NCBI RefSeq assembly: GCF_003692615.1
Contig: NZ_CP023540.1
Coordinates: forward strand, 992,001-1,056,000
Origin: Chryseobacterium sp. 6424
GTDB lineage: Bacteria > Bacteroidota > Bacteroidia > Flavobacteriales > Weeksellaceae
Reading direction: 5' to 3'
DNA: 64,000 nucleotides
Shown: positions 26,626 through 34,792 of the stretch, piece after piece
Position numbering within the stretch: position 1 is the stretch's first letter
Layout: each line of letters opens with the position of its first letter
The notes under the pieces: generated by a model
Databases searched by the model: none
Seen by the model: the letters and a program-made list of their open reading frames with translations, nothing else
What the model was told of the DNA's origin: nothing
Program-made: the position numbers and the translations under genes

Positions 26626-28953
26626 ATGAAGAAACTTGTATTAGTCGCAGCATTAGGGCTGGCTCCCTATTTTTTTGCGCAGGAAATGGTCAACAAGCCC
26701 GTTCAGGCTTATCAGACCGAACAGTACAAATCGAAGAAAAAAGCTTTTGTAGAATCACTGTTGGCAAAAATGACGGTTGACGAAAAAATTGGTCAGCTTA
26801 ATTTACCAAGTGCCGGGGATTTCACTACCGGGCAGGCACAAAGCTCCAACATAGGTAAAAAAATAGAAGATGGCCTGGTAGGCGGACTCTTTAACATTAA
26901 AGGTGCCGATAAAATACGTGCGGTACAGAAAGTAGCTATAGAAAAAAGCCGCCTGAAAATCCCTTTGATCTTCGGGATGGATGTTATTCATGGGTATGAG
27001 ACTACGTTCCCCATTCCGCTCGGTCTCGCAGCTTCCTGGGATATGAATCTGATACAGCAATCTGCACGCGTAGCAGCAAATGAAGCTTCTGCCGACGGTA
27101 TTTCCTGGACATTCTCGCCGATGACGGATATTTCTCGCGAGCCACGTTGGGGCCGTATTTCTGAAGGTTCAGGCGAGGATCCTTATCTGGGCAGTGAAAT
27201 CGCCAAGGCCATGGTATACGGGTATCAGGGCAAGGATCTATCACTTAGCAATACCATTATGGCTTGTGTGAAACATTTTGCGCTTTACGGTGCAGGTGAG
27301 GCTGGTATGGACTATAATACGGTAGACATGAGCCGCGTACGCATGTTTAATGAATTTTTCCCTCCATATAAAGCAGCTGTGGACGCCGGGGTAGGCTCGG
27401 TAATGGCATCATTCAATGAAGTGGATGGTATGCCGGCGACCGGAAACCGTTGGCTTCAGACCGAAGTTTTGCGTAACCAGTGGGGATTTGATGGTTTCGT
27501 GGTGACAGATTATACCGGCATCAACGAAATGGTAGATCATGGTGTTGGCGATTTGCAGCAAGTTTCAGCGCTAGCGCTTAAAGCAGGTATTGATATGGAC
27601 ATGGTAGGTGAGGGGTTCCTAACCACTCTAAAGAAATCTTTACAGGAAGGCAAAGTAACCCAAGCAGAAATTGACTTAGCCACAAGACGTGTGCTGGAAG
27701 CCAAGTATGACCTGGGACTCTTCACCGATCCTTACCGTTATGGTGATGCGAAATTGGCAAAAAAAGAAGTCTATAGCCAGAAAAACCGTGATATTGCACG
27801 CAACGTAGCCGCACAATCCATGGTTCTTATGAAAAATGAGAACAACGTATTGCCATTAAAAGCAAATGGCACTGTAGCTGTTATTGGCCCATTGGTTAAC
27901 AATAAACAAAATATGACAGGCACCTGGAGTGTGGCTGCACAACATGCCAATTCTGTCACTTTAATGAAAGGCCTGCAAGATAATTTCGGTAAAAATGTAA
28001 AATTTATCTCCGCTAAAGGTGCAAACATCGACTATGATGAAAAGCTCGAAAACATCTACGCTGCCCACGGGAAAATTACAGACCGCGATAACCGCCCAAA
28101 AGAAGTGTTGCTGAAAGAAGCTGTAGATGTGGCAAACAAGGCCGATGTAATTATATTGGCAATCGGTGAGTCTGCCGAGATGAGTGGCGAGTCATCCTCA
28201 AGAACCGAAATTACCATCCCGCAATCACAGATAGACCTGCTGCACGAACTTAAAAAAACCGGTAAGCCAATCGCGATGGTATTGTTCACTGGGCGCCCGC
28301 TTGCACTTACCAATGTGAAAGATCTACCCGATGCCATCCTGAATGTTTGGTTTGCCGGTTCAGAAGCCGGTAACGCCATCGCAGACGTACTTTACGGTAA
28401 AGTGAATCCATCAGGCAAATTACCCGTTACGTTCCCAAGAAGTCTGGGCCAGGTCCCTATTTATTATAACCATAAGAACACCGGCCGTCCACTAAGTCAG
28501 GAAAAGGTTGATAAATGCGAGTATGAACGTTTCCGCGCCAATTATATGGATGAGTGCAACACGCCGCTTTACCCATTTGGTTACGGGCTAAGCTATACGC
28601 AGTTTGCGTATTCGGATATGAATGTTACCAATACCAACCCGAAAGGCAACCAAACCATCCAGGCAAGTATTAACCTTCGGAACACTGGTAATTATGATGG
28701 TGCAGAAGTGGTGCAGCTATACATCCGTGATATCGTGGGCAGCAATACACGTCCGGTAAAAGAGTTGAAAGGTTTCCAGAAAGTCTTTCTAAAAAAAGGT
28801 GAAAGCAAGAGAGTGACCTTCACCATAACACCGGAGGACCTGAAGTTTTATAATCATGAACTTAAATACGACTGGGAGCCCGGCGAGTTTGAAATCATGA
28901 TCGGTACCAACTCTGCGGAGGTACAGAAAACCAAAATAAACTGGTCTAAATAA
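26626..28953 (+). CDS. bglX: GH3 beta-glucosidase (BglX type)
   Basis: A 775-residue secreted glycoside hydrolase family 3 enzyme that releases glucose from the non-reducing end of beta-gluco-oligosaccharides. The signal peptide ends YFFAQ. Domain 1 holds IFGMDVIHGYETTFPIPLGLAASWD, the binding-site KHF and the nucleophile Asp295 in GFVVTDYTGINEM. Domain 2 holds ILAIGESAEMSGESSSR with the acid/base Glu region. A C-terminal fibronectin-III-like domain (NTGNYDGAEVVQLYIRD and ELKGFQKVFLKKGE) is intact. Known GH3 partners of GH144 enzymes cleave beta-1,2-gluco-oligosaccharides, which fits this operon. It is the last PUL gene. Confidence 0.94.
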   Translation: MKKLVLVAALGLAPYFFAQEMVNKPVQAYQTEQYKSKKKAFVESLLAKMTVDEKIGQLNLPSAGDFTTGQAQSSNIGKKIEDGLVGGLFNIKGADKIRAVQKVAIEKSRLKIPLIFGMDVIHGYETTFPIPLGLAASWDMNLIQQSARVAANEASADGISWTFSPMTDISREPRWGRISEGSGEDPYLGSEIAKAMVYGYQGKDLSLSNTIMACVKHFALYGAGEAGMDYNTVDMSRVRMFNEFFPPYKAAVDAGVGSVMASFNEVDGMPATGNRWLQTEVLRNQWGFDGFVVTDYTGINEMVDHGVGDLQQVSALALKAGIDMDMVGEGFLTTLKKSLQEGKVTQAEIDLATRRVLEAKYDLGLFTDPYRYGDAKLAKKEVYSQKNRDIARNVAAQSMVLMKNENNVLPLKANGTVAVIGPLVNNKQNMTGTWSVAAQHANSVTLMKGLQDNFGKNVKFISAKGANIDYDEKLENIYAAHGKITDRDNRPKEVLLKEAVDVANKADVIILAIGESAEMSGESSSRTEITIPQSQIDLLHELKKTGKPIAMVLFTGRPLALTNVKDLPDAILNVWFAGSEAGNAIADVLYGKVNPSGKLPVTFPRSLGQVPIYYNHKNTGRPLSQEKVDKCEYERFRANYMDECNTPLYPFGYGLSYTQFAYSDMNVTNTNPKGNQTIQASINLRNTGNYDGAEVVQLYIRDIVGSNTRPVKELKGFQKVFLKKGESKRVTFTITPEDLKFYNHELKYDWEPGEFEIMIGTNSAEVQKTKINWSK

Positions 28954-28965
28954 TGCTTAATAAAA

Positions 28966-28998
28966 ACCGCTTTCTGTAAAACGAAAGCGGTTTTTTTT
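28966..28998 (+). terminator. Terminator of the PUL operon
   Basis: ACCGCTTTC at 28966-28974 pairs with GAAAGCGGT at 28983-28991 across an 8-base loop and is followed by a T-run to 28998. It closes the seven-gene transcript after bglX. Confidence 0.85.
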
Positions 28999-29014
28999 GC
29001 CGGTTTATTATTGG

Positions 29015-29022
29015 TAAATTTG
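29015..29022 (+). promoter_or_regulatory. -7 box of the glutamate-synthase-like gene
   Basis: TAAATTTG. It lies downstream of an in-frame ATG at 29011, so translation must begin later; the ATG at 29056 fits. The nearest TTTG (28996-28999) overlaps the PUL terminator T-run and is 15 bases away, which is short. Confidence 0.5.
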
Positions 29023-29055
29023 TGGTCATTTTATCTTAAAAAAAACAAATCTGTA

Positions 29056-30576
29056 ATGAGAGACAAATTCATCAAATGGGGCATCATTTTGCTGGTGGCG
29101 GTCTGGGCCATTGCATTGCTCATTAAAGCACATTATTGGATCCCCATCCTTCTTACCTGCATATATGCGTTAGGTATCTACAACAGTTTCCAGACGAAAC
29201 ATGCCATTCTTCGTAACTTCCCGGTTTTAGGCTATTTCCGGTATTTCTTCGAAGGTATTTCACCCGAGATGCAGCAGTATTTCATCGAACGCGAGACGGA
29301 TGGGAAGCCATTTCCGCGTAACGAACGTTCTGCCGCTTACCGCCGTGCCAAAAACATCAGCGATACCGTGCCTTTCGGTACGCAGCGCGAGATCAACCAC
29401 CGCAAATATGAAGGCATCAAACATTCTATCTATGCAAAGTCTCCCAATGAAGAATTGCCGCGCGTTTGGGTAGGTGGCGAGCAGTGTACACAGAAATATC
29501 ATGCCTCATTGTTCAATATTTCAGCGATGAGTTTTGGTTCATTAAGCGACCGCGCACAGATCTCACTGAACCGGGGCGCAAAAAAAGGCCAGTTCTTTCA
29601 TAATACAGGTGAGGGTGGTATTTCCCCTTATCATTTGGAAGGTGGCGACCTTTGCTGGCAAATCGGTACAGGTTATTTCGGTTGCCGTGATGATGACGGA
29701 CGCTTTTCCCCTGAAATCTTTAAGAAAAATGTAGCGTTGGATAGTGTGAAAATGATTGAGATAAAGATTTCCCAAGGTGCTAAACCAGGGCATGGCGGTG
29801 TATTGCCAGGCAGTAAGAACACGCCAGAGATTGCAGCGATTCGCCACGTGAGACCTGGTATGACGATCATTTCGCCACCCTCACACTCAGCGTTCTCGGA
29901 TGCGGCCGGTTTGCTGAGATTTATCCAGCAACTGCGTGAGCTTTCGGGTGGTAAGCCTGTAGGCTTCAAACTGTGCATTGGTGATACCAAAGAGTTCGAA
30001 GATATCTGTGTACAGATGAATGTCTTGAAGATCTATCCGGACTTTATTACGGTAGATGGTGCAGAGGGCGGTACCGGTGCGGCGCCACCAGAATTTTCTG
30101 ATGGAGTAGGGATGCCATTGGAGCCTGCACTTATTTTTGTGAACAGAACCCTCAAAAACTTTAATCTGCGCGATAAAATGCGCATTATTGCAAGCGGAAA
30201 AGTACTTACATCACTCGATATCCTGCGCGCTATAGCAATGGGCGCGGATATGTGTAACAATGCCCGCGGTTTCATGTTTGCACTTGGCTGTATACAGGCT
30301 TTGCGTTGTAATAACAACAATTGCCCTACCGGTGTGGCCACACAGGATAAAATGCTGATTAAAGGACTGGATGTGACTGATAAAAGCGAACGTGTATATC
30401 ATTTCCATAAAAACACGCTGAGGACGTGCAATGAACTGATTGCGGCTGCGGGAAGAAGTTCTTATGAAGAAGTAGATGCCAGCATGTTTATGCGTGGTGA
30501 TGAGTTCGACCATCTTTCGGATGTCTATTTCCCGGATATCTTAGGAAACGTGAAGGAGAGGCAACGCAAGTACTAA
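29056..30576 (+). CDS. Membrane-anchored FMN-binding glutamate synthase family protein
   Basis: A protein of about 506 residues. Two hydrophobic helices come first (IILLVAVWAIALLIKAHYW and ILLTCIYALGIY), then the FMN/Fe-S central domain of glutamate synthase: MSFGSLSDRAQISLNRGA, FHNTGEGGISPYH, GAKPGHGGVLPG, VDGAEGGTGAAPPEF, and the 3Fe-4S cysteine cluster in GCIQALRCNNNNCPTGVATQ. It lacks the glutaminase (class II amidotransferase) domain, and no small-subunit gene is nearby, so ordinary GOGAT activity is unlikely alone. The family is common in Bacteroidota but its reaction is not established. Confidence 0.88.
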   Translation: MRDKFIKWGIILLVAVWAIALLIKAHYWIPILLTCIYALGIYNSFQTKHAILRNFPVLGYFRYFFEGISPEMQQYFIERETDGKPFPRNERSAAYRRAKNISDTVPFGTQREINHRKYEGIKHSIYAKSPNEELPRVWVGGEQCTQKYHASLFNISAMSFGSLSDRAQISLNRGAKKGQFFHNTGEGGISPYHLEGGDLCWQIGTGYFGCRDDDGRFSPEIFKKNVALDSVKMIEIKISQGAKPGHGGVLPGSKNTPEIAAIRHVRPGMTIISPPSHSAFSDAAGLLRFIQQLRELSGGKPVGFKLCIGDTKEFEDICVQMNVLKIYPDFITVDGAEGGTGAAPPEFSDGVGMPLEPALIFVNRTLKNFNLRDKMRIIASGKVLTSLDILRAIAMGADMCNNARGFMFALGCIQALRCNNNNCPTGVATQDKMLIKGLDVTDKSERVYHFHKNTLRTCNELIAAAGRSSYEEVDASMFMRGDEFDHLSDVYFPDILGNVKERQRKY

Positions 30577-30595
30577 GCCCTTCTTTACACTTAGG

Positions 30596-30627
30596 AAACT
30601 GAAACAACTACTGTTTCAGTTTTTTTA
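30596..30627 (+). terminator. Terminator after the glutamate-synthase-like gene
   Basis: AAACTGAAAC at 30596-30605 pairs with GTTTCAGTTT at 30613-30622 and is followed by T residues to 30626. Confidence 0.8.
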
Positions 30628-30641
30628 TGGGTTATAGGCAC

Positions 30642-30673
30642 AAAAAAAGTCCGGTAAATATTTACCGGACTTT
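30642..30673 (-). terminator. Terminator of the rpsF-rpsR-rplI operon
   Basis: AAAGTCCGGTAAA at 30646-30658 pairs with TTTACCGGACTTT at 30661-30673, a strong 12-13 bp stem. The A-run at 30642-30648 provides the U-tract on the minus strand, just beyond the rplI stop. Confidence 0.85.
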
Positions 30674-30694
30674 CTTTGTATATGGAAGATGGTC

Positions 30695-31216
30695 TTAAGC
30701 TTCTTCAGCTGGAGTTTCCTCTTCTTTCTTAGGCGCTGGAGCGGCTTTTGGAGCAGCAGGCGCTGGTGGAGCGTCAGATACGATTTCAAACTCGAAAGCG
30801 TGCTCTACATTACGGTGAAGACGGATGTTCGCTTCTACCTTACCAGTTCTCTTGATCGTGTTTCCTGGGATTTTGATGTATTTCTTATCAACGCTTACCC
30901 CTGCTTTAGAAAGTTCTTCAGAAAGGTCAGCATTGTTGATAGAACCGAAAAGTCTGTCACCTGAACCTACTTTAGCAGCGATGGTGATGCTTGTTTTCTT
31001 CAGTTGCTCTACAATCGCGTTAGCTTTTGCAACCAATGCAGCTTCTTCTTCTTTTCTTGCTTCAAGAGTAGCTTCCAGAGCAGCTTTGTTTTTTGGTGTT
31101 GCCAATACTGCAAGTCCTTGTGGTAAAAGGAAGTTTCTTGCGTAACCTGGCTTTACGCTTACGGTATCAAACTCAAGTCCTAAGTTTTCTACGTCTTTTT
31201 TTAAGATAATGTCCAT
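30695..31216 (-). CDS. rplI: 50S ribosomal protein L9
   Basis: A 173-residue L9. The N-terminal RNA-binding domain (MDIILKKDVENLGLEFDTVSVKPGYARNFLLPQGLA) and the C-terminal domain (LFGSINNADLSEEL) are intact. It is longer than the usual 148 residues because of an Ala/Pro/Glu-rich tail of about 25 residues (PPAPAAPKAAPAPKKEEE), probably disordered. It is the last gene of the operon, separated from rpsR by an unusual 180-base repeat-rich spacer. Confidence 0.97.
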   Translation of the reverse strand: MDIILKKDVENLGLEFDTVSVKPGYARNFLLPQGLAVLATPKNKAALEATLEARKEEEAALVAKANAIVEQLKKTSITIAAKVGSGDRLFGSINNADLSEELSKAGVSVDKKYIKIPGNTIKRTGKVEANIRLHRNVEHAFEFEIVSDAPPAPAAPKAAPAPKKEEETPAEEA

Positions 31217-31396
31217 TGTTGTTGTCTTGTTTAGATTTTAGAGGTTAGAAGCTAGAGCTTAGAAATTAAAAATAAGAAATGAATCGTAGATCTAATGGCT
31301 AATATCTAAAGTCTAATATCTAAAACAGTTAGAATTAATTATTATTCAGCAACAAAAAGCCAAAAGCTAGAAACTAATGGCTAATTGCAGTTTTGT
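31217..31396 (-). repeat. Repeat-rich spacer between rpsR and rplI
   Basis: A 180-base AT-rich spacer inside a ribosomal-protein operon, built of degenerate copies of CTAATATCTAAA-like words. The exact 12-mer CTAATATCTAAA occurs at 31299-31310 and 31313-31324 (period 14), and the exact 12-mer CTAATGGCTAAT occurs at 31292-31303 and 31374-31385. Related words (TTAGAAGCTAGAGCTTAGAAA and AGCTAGAAACTAATGG) flank them. No ORF or TAnnTTTG box for rplI was recognised in it. Confidence 0.75.
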
Positions 31397-31699
31397 TTAT
31401 TTTAATAAGTCAGCTACGTAAGGCATCATTGCAAGGTGTCTTGCTCTTTTGATGGCTGCGGATACTTTTCTTTGGTATTTCAAAGAAGTTCCGGTGTATC
31501 TTCTTGGTAAGATTTTACCCTGCTCGTTTACGAACTGTAATAAGAAGTCTGCATCTTTATAATCTACATGCTTGATTCCGTACTTTTTGAATCGGCAGTA
31601 TTTTTTTTCAGATTTTGTATTGATGTCAAGCGGTGTAAGGAATTTTACTTCAGATTCTCCACCTGCTGAGGCTTGTTTAGCCATATCGTCTATTGCCAT
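31397..31699 (-). CDS. rpsR: 30S ribosomal protein S18
   Basis: A 100-residue S18. The core is clear ([61 protein letters not shown]). An N-terminal extension of about 25 residues relative to the common 75-residue form is seen. It sits between rpsF (29 bases upstream) and the repeat spacer before rplI. Confidence 0.97.
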   Translation of the reverse strand: MAIDDMAKQASAGGESEVKFLTPLDINTKSEKKYCRFKKYGIKHVDYKDADFLLQFVNEQGKILPRRYTGTSLKYQRKVSAAIKRARHLAMMPYVADLLK

Positions 31700-31728
31700 T
31701 GTGTAATTTTTTTGTGTGGGTTAATAAA

Positions 31729-32070
31729 TTAAGCTTTCGCAGATTTGTTTTTAGCTCTTCTCGTTACAGCGTACTCTACCGCATGCTTATCGAGCTTTGT
31801 TGTAAGAAAACGGATAACTCTTTCGTCACGTTTGAAAGCAAGCTCTAAATCTGCAACCACAGTTCCTTCACCTTTGAACTCAATCAGCGTGTAGAAACCA
31901 TTCTTCTTAAGCTGGATTGGGTAAGCGAGTTTCTTCAGTCCCCAGTTTTCCTTGGCAACGATCTCGCAATTGTGTGAAGTCAATAGATCTTCGAATTTTT
32001 GTACTGCTTCCTCCACCTGAGTATCAGACAGAACGGGAGTTAAAATGAAAACAGTTTCGTAATTGTTCAT
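31729..32070 (-). CDS. rpsF: 30S ribosomal protein S6
   Basis: A 113-residue S6 ([47 protein letters not shown] and [21 protein letters not shown]). The start at 32070 is chosen because the upstream in-frame ATG at 32106 overlaps the promoter -7 box. It is the first gene of rpsF-rpsR-rplI. The priB/ssb gene found in this operon in some bacteria is absent. Confidence 0.97.
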   Translation of the reverse strand: MNNYETVFILTPVLSDTQVEEAVQKFEDLLTSHNCEIVAKENWGLKKLAYPIQLKKNGFYTLIEFKGEGTVVADLELAFKRDERVIRFLTTKLDKHAVEYAVTRRAKNKSAKA

Positions 32071-32103
32071 AATGTTAAATAATTGGTTAAATATTTCGAG
32101 GTG

Positions 32104-32111
32104 CAAAAGTA
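32104..32111 (-). promoter_or_regulatory. -7 box of the rpsF operon
   Basis: TACTTTTG on the minus strand, with a TTG (CAA at 32132-32134 on plus) 20 bases upstream. It gives a leader of about 30 bases before the rpsF ATG. Confidence 0.6.
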
Positions 32112-32240
32112 GCGATTATTTTTGGAAGTCGCAATCTTTCAGTATAATAATGATGAAGGATTTGGGATGTGTTTGGAATGAAAGCCAATAAAACTGCTTT
32201 AATATAAAAAACACGGTGAAGCAGGGAAGATTGTTAAAAT

Positions 32241-32266
32241 AAAAACGCGGGTCTTAAAACCCACGT
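32241..32266 (-). terminator. Terminator of the threonine dehydrogenase gene
   Basis: On the minus strand ACGTGGGT pairs with ACCCGCGT (one T-G wobble; plus coordinates 32245-32252 and 32259-32266), followed by a T-run from the A residues at 32241-32245. It sits 26 bases after the stop at 32292. The remaining 32112-32240 sequence shows nothing recognisable. Confidence 0.7.
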
Positions 32267-32291
32267 TCTTATATATTGAAATCTTTTGCGG

Positions 32292-33254
32292 TTACTTCTT
32301 CAGTTTGATTCTAAGGTTTTTCAGCATGTCCTTTGTCATCGCTGTAATGTCGAAATCATAGGTTAACCCCCAGTCTTTCTTAGCGATGCTGTCGTCAATC
32401 GATGCCGGCCAGGAGTCCGCGATAGCCTGTCGGAAATCAGGTTCGTAATCAATCGTGAAATCGCTCATTTCTTTTTTGATTTCTGCCGCTAACTGTGCAG
32501 GCGTAAAGGACAAGCCTCCCAGATTATACGACGTACGTACCGAGAGCTGTTCTTTGGGCGCTTCCATCAATTTCAGTGTCGCATTTATCGCATCATCCAT
32601 ATACAGCATTGGCATAGCGGTGTTTTCCGAGATAAAGCTGGTATATCTGCCACGTTCCACAGCCTCGTAGAAGATTTCTACCGCATAATCTGTAGTGCCA
32701 CCGCCCGCAGGCGTTTTCCACGAAATAAGCCCTGGATAACGGATGCTGCGCACGTCAACACCAAATTTATCGTAGTAGTACTCACACCATTTTTCGCCGG
32801 CCATTTTCGAGATTCCGTACACGGTGGTAGGATTCAGTACTACCTCCTGTCCCACATTTTCTTTCGGGATGCCTTTGCCAAATACCGCGATGGAGCTGGG
32901 CCAGAAGATTTTTTTCAACAGGCCTTCCTTTGCCATTTCGCAAAAGTTAAGCAACGGCTCAATATTCAGTTTCCAGGCGAACAGCGGTTGTTTTTCAGAG
33001 GTCCCGGAGAGCAAGGAAGCGAGGTGGTACACAGTGGTAATTTCATAATCTTTCACAACCTGACGTACCAGTTGGGTGTTGGTGACATCCATTCTTTCAT
33101 AAAATCCTGCTGAAGTAATGTTTTTGTCCCAACGGTCAAGTCCCGAAGCTATTACGTTTTCAGCGCCGTGCAGCGCTACTAATCTGTTGGTAAGTTCGGT
33201 GCCGATTTGCCCCAGGGCACCGGTGATAAGAATTTTTTCCGTGTAGGATTCCAT
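32292..33254 (-). CDS. SDR-type L-threonine 3-dehydrogenase
   Basis: A 320-residue extended short-chain dehydrogenase oxidising L-threonine to 2-amino-3-oxobutyrate with NAD+. The Rossmann motif is ITGALGQIGTEL, the catalytic Ser/Tyr-Lys are in WPSSIAVFG and TTVYGISKMAGE, and the threonine-dehydrogenase-specific features are RYPGLISWKTPAGGGTTDYAVEIFYEAV and the C-terminal DSWPASIDDSIAKKDWGL. This matches the UDP-galactose-epimerase-like TDH of flavobacteria, not the zinc-dependent Tdh. It is monocistronic with its own promoter and terminator; no 2-amino-3-ketobutyrate CoA ligase gene is nearby. Confidence 0.9.
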   Translation of the reverse strand: MESYTEKILITGALGQIGTELTNRLVALHGAENVIASGLDRWDKNITSAGFYERMDVTNTQLVRQVVKDYEITTVYHLASLLSGTSEKQPLFAWKLNIEPLLNFCEMAKEGLLKKIFWPSSIAVFGKGIPKENVGQEVVLNPTTVYGISKMAGEKWCEYYYDKFGVDVRSIRYPGLISWKTPAGGGTTDYAVEIFYEAVERGRYTSFISENTAMPMLYMDDAINATLKLMEAPKEQLSVRTSYNLGGLSFTPAQLAAEIKKEMSDFTIDYEPDFRQAIADSWPASIDDSIAKKDWGLTYDFDITAMTKDMLKNLRIKLKK

Positions 33255-33273
33255 GCTTTTATTTAGATTTAAG

Positions 33274-33281
33274 CAAATTTA
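33274..33281 (-). promoter_or_regulatory. -7 box of the threonine dehydrogenase gene
   Basis: TAAATTTG on the minus strand, 19 bases before the start codon. Confidence 0.6.
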
Positions 33282-33364
33282 ACAAATTAGCGCGTATAAG
33301 AAAGAACTACCCCCGTTTTTTACAGACTTTCACGAGTGGCGACGCATTGAAAGAACTGGGGGAA

Positions 33365-34792
33365 TCATTTTCCGGCAAGTTTCTTCAGCATCCCGTTAAA
33401 TATGAGTCCATGAAAAGGCAGTACGGAATACCAATAGAGCCGCCCCGAAAGTCCCAAAGGACGAAAAGTAGCTTCCTGATGAAGGATGCCGTCTTTGATT
33501 TTAAACTCCAGCCAGGCTTCACCCGGAACTTTCATTTCGGCAAAAAGCAGCAGCCTTTTTTCGCCTTTGTCGGCATACAATACGCGCCAGAAATCTACGG
33601 AATCACCAGCCTCCAGATGGTTGAGGTTGCGGCGCCCCCGGCGTATGCCCACGCCACCGAAGAGACGGTCGAGGAAACCGCGCATCCGCCACAGAAAATC
33701 TGCGTAATACCAGCCGGTTTTACCGCCAATACTGAAGATTCTTTCCGTGGCTGCCGCTTCATCGTTCACTTTCATCTGCCGAATGTCTTTAAAACAACCT
33801 TTCGACGGAACTTCCAGATACTGCCATACATTTCTGGCATGAAAAGGTCCTGAAAAAGAGTCGTACCAACTTGAAAGTACATCGTTTTGTTTAATTTTAT
33901 CAAAAGCCATGGCGATGGCTTCCTTGTAAGAGAATAGCTGTATGCCAAGTTGTTCGGCCAGGTGGTTCTCCTTGGCGATGACGTCCACCTTCATGCTGTC
34001 AACCAGGTTTTTTGCGAGCGGATAACTGGTGCTGGTCAAGAAATACAACCAATAGGATGAAAAACGTGGCGTCATAACCGGCACCAGGTAAATGCGGCGT
34101 TTCAGGTGACGGGCTTCCGCGTACTGCAAAAGCATTTCGCGGTAAGACAGGATATCGGTACCCGCAATATCGTAGTTTTTATTAAACGTAAATGTTTTCC
34201 CCAAAACGCCCACCAGAAACTGTATGACATTCCGGATGGCAATTGGCTGGCAACGGGTTCGCAGCCATTTAGGCGCAATCATAACGGGTAGTTTTTCTAC
34301 AAGATCGCGGATGATTTCAAATGAAGCGCTGCCAGAGCCTACAATGATGCCTGCCCGAAGGCTTGTGAGTGCATATTTTTCGCTTTGCAAAGCTTCTTCT
34401 ACCTGTTTGCGCGACTGTAAATGTTTAGAAAGCCGTTCGGTATTGATGATGCCTGTGAGGAAAATGACTTGGCGTACATTCGTTTTTTCGAGGGCTTTTT
34501 TAAAGTTTAGGGCCGATAAAGTCTCTTTCTTACTGAAATCCCCGTCATCTGAAGACATAGAGTGGATCAGGTAATACGCGACATCTATTTCTTCCGGAAT
34601 GTTCTGAAGCGTATGCTCATCCAAAAAATCATTCTCGATGATTGTTAACAGATGCTGCTGATTTTTGAAGAGTTTTGTGCTGAACCTGTTGCGGTCGCGC
34701 ACCGAGCAGATGACTTCGTGGCCTTCTTCCAGTAGCTGTATCAATAATCTTTTGCCAATGTAGCCTGTGGCGCCGGTGAGAAAAATCTTCAT
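33365..34792 (-). CDS. SDR-family protein with C-terminal DUF2867 domain
   Basis: A 475-residue protein. The N-terminal half is an atypical NAD(P)-binding SDR (MKIFLTGATGYIGKRLLIQLLEEGHEV, VAYYLIHSMSSDDGDFSKKE and LRAGIIVGSGSASFEIIRDLVEKLPVM). The C-terminal half is a DUF2867 SRPBCC-like domain (ERIFSIGGKTGWYYADFLWRMRGFLDRLFGG, DSVDFWRVL, and a final FHGLIFNGML). It is the last gene of the carotenoid operon, its start overlapping the SRPBCC gene stop by 4 bases. Such genes often accompany light- or carotenoid-related clusters, but the reaction is unknown. A role in modifying or protecting a pigment-associated membrane component is inference. Confidence 0.82.
   Translation of the reverse strand: MKIFLTGATGYIGKRLLIQLLEEGHEVICSVRDRNRFSTKLFKNQQHLLTIIENDFLDEHTLQNIPEEIDVAYYLIHSMSSDDGDFSKKETLSALNFKKALEKTNVRQVIFLTGIINTERLSKHLQSRKQVEEALQSEKYALTSLRAGIIVGSGSASFEIIRDLVEKLPVMIAPKWLRTRCQPIAIRNVIQFLVGVLGKTFTFNKNYDIAGTDILSYREMLLQYAEARHLKRRIYLVPVMTPRFSSYWLYFLTSTSYPLAKNLVDSMKVDVIAKENHLAEQLGIQLFSYKEAIAMAFDKIKQNDVLSSWYDSFSGPFHARNVWQYLEVPSKGCFKDIRQMKVNDEAAATERIFSIGGKTGWYYADFLWRMRGFLDRLFGGVGIRRGRRNLNHLEAGDSVDFWRVLYADKGEKRLLLFAEMKVPGEAWLEFKIKDGILHQEATFRPLGLSGRLYWYSVLPFHGLIFNGMLKKLAGK

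Noticed and set aside
31217..31396. CRISPR array in the S18-L9 spacer
   Set aside because: Repeats are 12 bases, degenerate and irregularly spaced, without spacers of constant length; no cas genes occur in the window.
33347..33853. 168-codon plus-strand open frame at the end of the SDR-DUF2867 gene
   Set aside because: Its composition is that of a shadow frame, and the minus-strand protein is clearly real.
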